Source: Bacteroidales bacterium (lineage in GTDB: Bacteria; Bacteroidota; Bacteroidia; Bacteroidales; UBA932). From it: DNA of 64,000 nt. The notes beneath the pieces were generated by a model, which saw only the letters and a program-made list of their open reading frames with translations, did not search any database and had not been told where the DNA came from. Positions within the stretch are counted from its first letter, which is position 1. Every line of letters begins with the position of its first letter. Made by a program: the position numbers and the translations under genes. The stretch is from NCBI GenBank assembly GCA_017454265.1, contig JAFTDJ010000038.1, forward strand, positions 62,001-126,000. Direction: 5' to 3'. This document shows, piece after piece, positions 60,971-64,000 of the stretch.

Positions 60971-62782
60971 ATGAGTGAAACAATTTTTCCTGAAAAGGTC
61001 CTGGAGGCAGTTTCAGACGTAGAAAAGCAGAAGGAAGACATCAATGAGTCGCAGGAGGCTCCTGCGGTGCAGGAGACGGCTGCAGTGCAGGACGCGCAAG
61101 AGACAGTAATCGTTGAGGAAGTGAAAGAAAAACTGGAGAATCTCGCCGGTAAGACTCTTGCTGAGCTTTCCGATATGTTCCGCGAACTGAAAGACAGTAC
61201 GGACAGCATGCTTCGTTCCAAGGAAGCAGAAAACATAAAATCGGCCTTTTATAAGCTGCTTGGAAAGCTGAAGAGCGATAACCCCGAGGAGCCCAACACA
61301 CTCAACAATCCATTCGAGGCCGTGGAAGAAAACTTCAAGGCTGTTTATGCCGATTATAAGAAGGAGCGCGCAGAATACAACCGCGAACAGGATGCCCGCA
61401 GGGAGGAGAATCTCGCCGCCAAGAAGGCTATCATCGAGGAACTCAAGGCGATGGTCGAGAACAACGACGATGCCAGCGCTTCTTTCCCTGCTTTCCGCGA
61501 ATTGCAGAGTCGCTGGAGAGAAGCGGGTCCCGTTCCTGTGACCGCATATCGCGACATAAATGACACCTATCAGTTCTATGTCGAGAAGTTTTACGATATG
61601 GTGAAAATCAGCCGGGACCTTCGTGACCTTGACTTCCAGAAAAACCTGGAAGCAAAGGAGAAGTTCTGCGAGGCTGCCGAGAAGCTTGCCGAGAATGACA
61701 ATGTGGTCAATGCCTTCCACGAATTGCAGAAACTCCACGAACAGTGGAAGGAGTTCGGCCCTGTGGCAAAAGAAAAGCGGGACGATATTTGGAATCGTTT
61801 CAAAGCTGCAACGGCAGTTATAAACAAACGTTATCAGGCCCACTTCGAGACCCGGAAAGAGGAGCAAGTGGCAAATCTGGCCGCCAAGCAGGAACTTTGC
61901 GAGCAGGTGGAGGCGATAGCCGTAAAGGAAGTCGCTTCTTCCAACGAGTGGAACGACCTGTCCCGCCAGATAGAGGAAATCCAGGCCAAGTGGCGCACAA
62001 TCGGCTTCGCCACGCGTAAGGAAAATCAAAAGATTTACGACAGGTTCCGTGCAGCTTGTGATCAGTTCTATGGCCGTAAGCGTGATTATTATGCCGGTTT
62101 TAAAGATTCCATGAACGCCAACCTGGACAAGAAAATGGCCATCATAGAAAAAGCCGAGGCTCTCAAAACCAGCACCGAATGGAAGAAGGCAACCGACCAG
62201 TTTATTGAACTCCAAAAGGAATGGAAAGAAATAGGTGCAGTGCCTCGCAAGAAGAGTGAACAGATATGGAAGCGTTTTCGCGCCGCCTGCGATGAATTCT
62301 TTGCAGAAAGAGACAAGAACGCGAGGCCCGAAAACGATTTCTATGGTAATCTTAAAGCCAAAAAGCAGATTATCGATGAGATTAAAGCCTATGTTCCCGT
62401 TGATGACGAAACTGCAAATGCCGAGGCTTTGGCAGCATTCAATGCACGTTGGCAGGCAATCGGCCATGTACCTTTCAAGGAGAAGGATACCGTGAATGAT
62501 GCCTATCGTTCTGCAATACGGGAGAAGTTCCCCGCTCGTCAGGGGACTCTTCGCAACACTCCCAGGTCCACCCGTGCGCCCAAGAGCGAAAAGGATCTTC
62601 TTATGGATAAGTATCGCGCTCTCCAGCAGGATGTTACCACTTATGAGAATAACATAGGGTTCTTCTCCGCCTCCAAGAACTCCGAGCCGCTCATTAAACA
62701 AATGCAGGAGCGGATAGAGCAAGCCAAGGCTGAACTTAAGGAGCTTGAGCAGAAGATTCGGGAAACAGAGGAGGACGCCTGA
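60971..62782 (+). CDS. DUF349 repeat protein
   Basis: A 603-aa charged, all-helical cytoplasmic protein with about five repeats of the DUF349 three-helix unit. Each repeat shows a WK/R-x-x-G-x-V/A-P core, for example LQSRWREAGPVPVTAYRDIN, LHEQWKEFGPVAKEKRDDIW and LQKEWKEIGAVPRKKSEQIW. The function is poorly defined; the domain is common in Bacteroidota. The first 70 residues are acidic and low in complexity. A 1-nt stop-start overlap couples it to yidC. Confidence 0.9.
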   Translation: MSETIFPEKVLEAVSDVEKQKEDINESQEAPAVQETAAVQDAQETVIVEEVKEKLENLAGKTLAELSDMFRELKDSTDSMLRSKEAENIKSAFYKLLGKLKSDNPEEPNTLNNPFEAVEENFKAVYADYKKERAEYNREQDARREENLAAKKAIIEELKAMVENNDDASASFPAFRELQSRWREAGPVPVTAYRDINDTYQFYVEKFYDMVKISRDLRDLDFQKNLEAKEKFCEAAEKLAENDNVVNAFHELQKLHEQWKEFGPVAKEKRDDIWNRFKAATAVINKRYQAHFETRKEEQVANLAAKQELCEQVEAIAVKEVASSNEWNDLSRQIEEIQAKWRTIGFATRKENQKIYDRFRAACDQFYGRKRDYYAGFKDSMNANLDKKMAIIEKAEALKTSTEWKKATDQFIELQKEWKEIGAVPRKKSEQIWKRFRAACDEFFAERDKNARPENDFYGNLKAKKQIIDEIKAYVPVDDETANAEALAAFNARWQAIGHVPFKEKDTVNDAYRSAIREKFPARQGTLRNTPRSTRAPKSEKDLLMDKYRALQQDVTTYENNIGFFSASKNSEPLIKQMQERIEQAKAELKELEQKIRETEEDA

Positions 62783-64000
62783 TGGACAAGAATTCAATTA
62801 TAGGCTTTGTACTAATTGCCCTTATTCTCTTCGGCTTTACGTTTTTCGAGTCCAGTCAGTCCCGAAAAAGGAACGAGCAGCAGCGCCAGTTGGATTCAAT
62901 CGCTCTGGCCAACATGCCGGTTGACACCAATTCCGTCGCGGCAGCCGTGATACCGGAGCTTGTTCAAGCTGATTCCGCCGAGAATGATCAGGCTATATAT
63001 TCCGACAGTATGCTGGAGGCCGCACATGGGGCTGAAGGGGAAATCATTACGCTTGAAAACGAACTCGTAAAGCTTGAGTTTACCTCCAGAGGAGCACAGC
63101 CTTACAGCGCCAAGCTGAAGAAATACTCCAGCTATGGCGGAAATGAACTTTTCCTCTTCAAGGGCGGGGATGCAGAATATGCAGTGAGCATTTACGCAGG
63201 TCAGTACATTCGCACAACCGATTTCAATTTCTCGGTTTCCGAGCATAGCGACAGCACTGTTACCTTCCGTCTGCCTTTCCAAAGCGGAGGATATATAGAG
63301 CAGAGCTACGTATTGCAGAAAGATGGCTATAAGGTTGACAATCTTCTGTCTTTCGTCGGGATGCAAAACGTGATTCCCCGCAACGTGGGTTCATACGATA
63401 TTGATTTCAACGTAACCGTTCCCCGTATGGAAAAAGGTTACAAGAACGAGTCCCAATACTCAAAACTGGATTATTATTTCGATGGTGACAAGAAACCTTC
63501 CGAGATAGGACGCGGGCGCTCGGCGTCAAAGAGCATCGGTTCCCGTCTGAGCTGGTTCGCGTTCCAGCAGCAGTTCTTCTCCGCCATCATGTGCGCCCCC
63601 CAGGAATTTGCCAACGGCGAGGTTTCGGTGAAGTTCGTTCCTGAAAATGACCCATCCCACAACCTCATGCAGTGCAGCGCCCGTATGCGCGCCGACTTCC
63701 GTCCGGCGGAGAGCGTTGCTGTGCCCTATGAGTTTTACTTCGGTCCCAACCACTTCAATACCTTGAAGTCGTTCAACCGCAAGTATGAAAAGATCATTCC
63801 GCTCGGAGGCTCGCTCGTCGGTTGGTTTACAAGGTATGCGATTATACCGATGTTCAACTTCTTCAGCCGCTTTATAAGCAACTTCGGACTCATCATCCTG
63901 CTTATGACGCTGGTTATCAAGACCGTTGTCTTCCCGCTCACATACAAATCATACTCGTCGTCCGCAAAGATGCAGGTCCTCCGGCCCGAGATAGAGAAAA
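62782..64000 (+). CDS. yidC: Membrane protein insertase YidC (cut by right edge)
   Basis: The first 406 residues of YidC are visible and the frame is open at the edge. It has an N-terminal helix (SIIGFVLIALILFGFTFF), a large periplasmic beta-sandwich domain (about residues 85-330, with ENELVKLEFTSRGAQPYSAKL, read as LVKLEFTSRGAQP), and the start of the conserved insertase core (NFFSRFISNFGLIILLMTLVIK, split here as NFFSRFISNFG and LIILLMTLVIK). YidC inserts inner-membrane proteins with or without SecYEG. It follows the DUF349 gene with a 1-nt overlap. Confidence 0.97.
   Translation, partial: MDKNSIIGFVLIALILFGFTFFESSQSRKRNEQQRQLDSIALANMPVDTNSVAAAVIPELVQADSAENDQAIYSDSMLEAAHGAEGEIITLENELVKLEFTSRGAQPYSAKLKKYSSYGGNELFLFKGGDAEYAVSIYAGQYIRTTDFNFSVSEHSDSTVTFRLPFQSGGYIEQSYVLQKDGYKVDNLLSFVGMQNVIPRNVGSYDIDFNVTVPRMEKGYKNESQYSKLDYYFDGDKKPSEIGRGRSASKSIGSRLSWFAFQQQFFSAIMCAPQEFANGEVSVKFVPENDPSHNLMQCSARMRADFRPAESVAVPYEFYFGPNHFNTLKSFNRKYEKIIPLGGSLVGWFTRYAIIPMFNFFSRFISNFGLIILLMTLVIKTVVFPLTYKSYSSSAKMQVLRPEIEK

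Noticed and set aside
61013..62797. A 594-codon open frame on the minus strand across the DUF349 gene
   Set aside because: Antisense shadow of a charged, repeat-rich gene; the translation is Leu/Phe-rich with no domain and runs against the yidC start.
1..64000. CRISPR arrays, IS elements, prophage genes, rRNA
   Set aside because: No regularly spaced repeats, transposase, integrase, capsid or rRNA-like sequence was seen on either strand.

Overview
The window looks like the chromosome of a member of the Bacteroidales (Bacteroidota), probably an uncultured gut or rumen lineage. The evidence is the promoter style (a TAnnTTTG -7 element, often with TTG or TTTG about 19 bp upstream), the near absence of Shine-Dalgarno sequences, many short-signal lipoproteins, and marker genes of the group: ribonuclease Y, KdsC, a DUF3467 protein, DUF349, YidC, AsnA, a long RluA-type enzyme and UmuDC. 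No IS element, phage, CRISPR array or rRNA was seen. There are two tRNA genes, Cys(GCA) and Ala(CGC).

Layout. 0-8 kb: a calcineurin-like phosphoesterase lipoprotein cut by the left edge, ribonuclease Y, a leftward unit (30-aa ORF, Tat-type FAD oxidoreductase, short FecCD-like permease, L,D-transpeptidase) and umuDC. 8-12 kb: NhaC-type antiporter, phosphatase, WYL regulator, iron-sulfur flavoprotein. 12.0-12.8 kb: a gene-free structured stretch, tRNA-Cys and a tiny self-contained transcription unit. 12.8-21 kb: housekeeping genes (RluA-type enzyme, Maf, KdsC, ValS, TatA, TatC, an ABC-F ATPase). 21-30 kb: DUF2807 protein, aminotransferase, BASS transporter, DUF5722 and GH5-like lipoproteins around tRNA-Ala, a second ABC-F protein and an esterase.

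30.4-38 kb is the most unusual part. It is one tightly packed leftward cluster: nrdD, nrdG, a RelA/SpoT-type alarmone synthetase, an HD alarmone-hydrolase-like protein, a small-molecule kinase-like phosphotransferase, a membrane sensor fused to a SpoIIE phosphatase and an RsbW-like ATPase, a STAS protein and a secreted esterase. Neighbours overlap or are 1-5 nt apart, so anaerobic dNTP synthesis, alarmone metabolism and a partner-switching relay appear to be co-transcribed.

38-47 kb: FAD oxidoreductase divergent from a HerA-like ATPase, then an outer-membrane barrel protein, M23 peptidase, TrmO, a SEC-C protein and a zinc peptidase. 47.5-52.6 kb: a rightward phosphopolyol locus (ribulose-phosphate 3-epimerase, glycerol-1-phosphate dehydrogenase, organophosphate antiporter, phosphoesterase). 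52.6-64 kb: AsnA, TrpS, Kef-type antiporter, aminotransferase, Asd, a candidate small RNA, TrmD, glutaminyl cyclase, a DUF349 protein and YidC, which is cut by the right edge.

Many genes have their -7 element only 3-7 nt before the start codon, which predicts leaderless or nearly leaderless mRNAs as a general habit of this genome. All functions are assigned by reading motifs and families; no database search was run.
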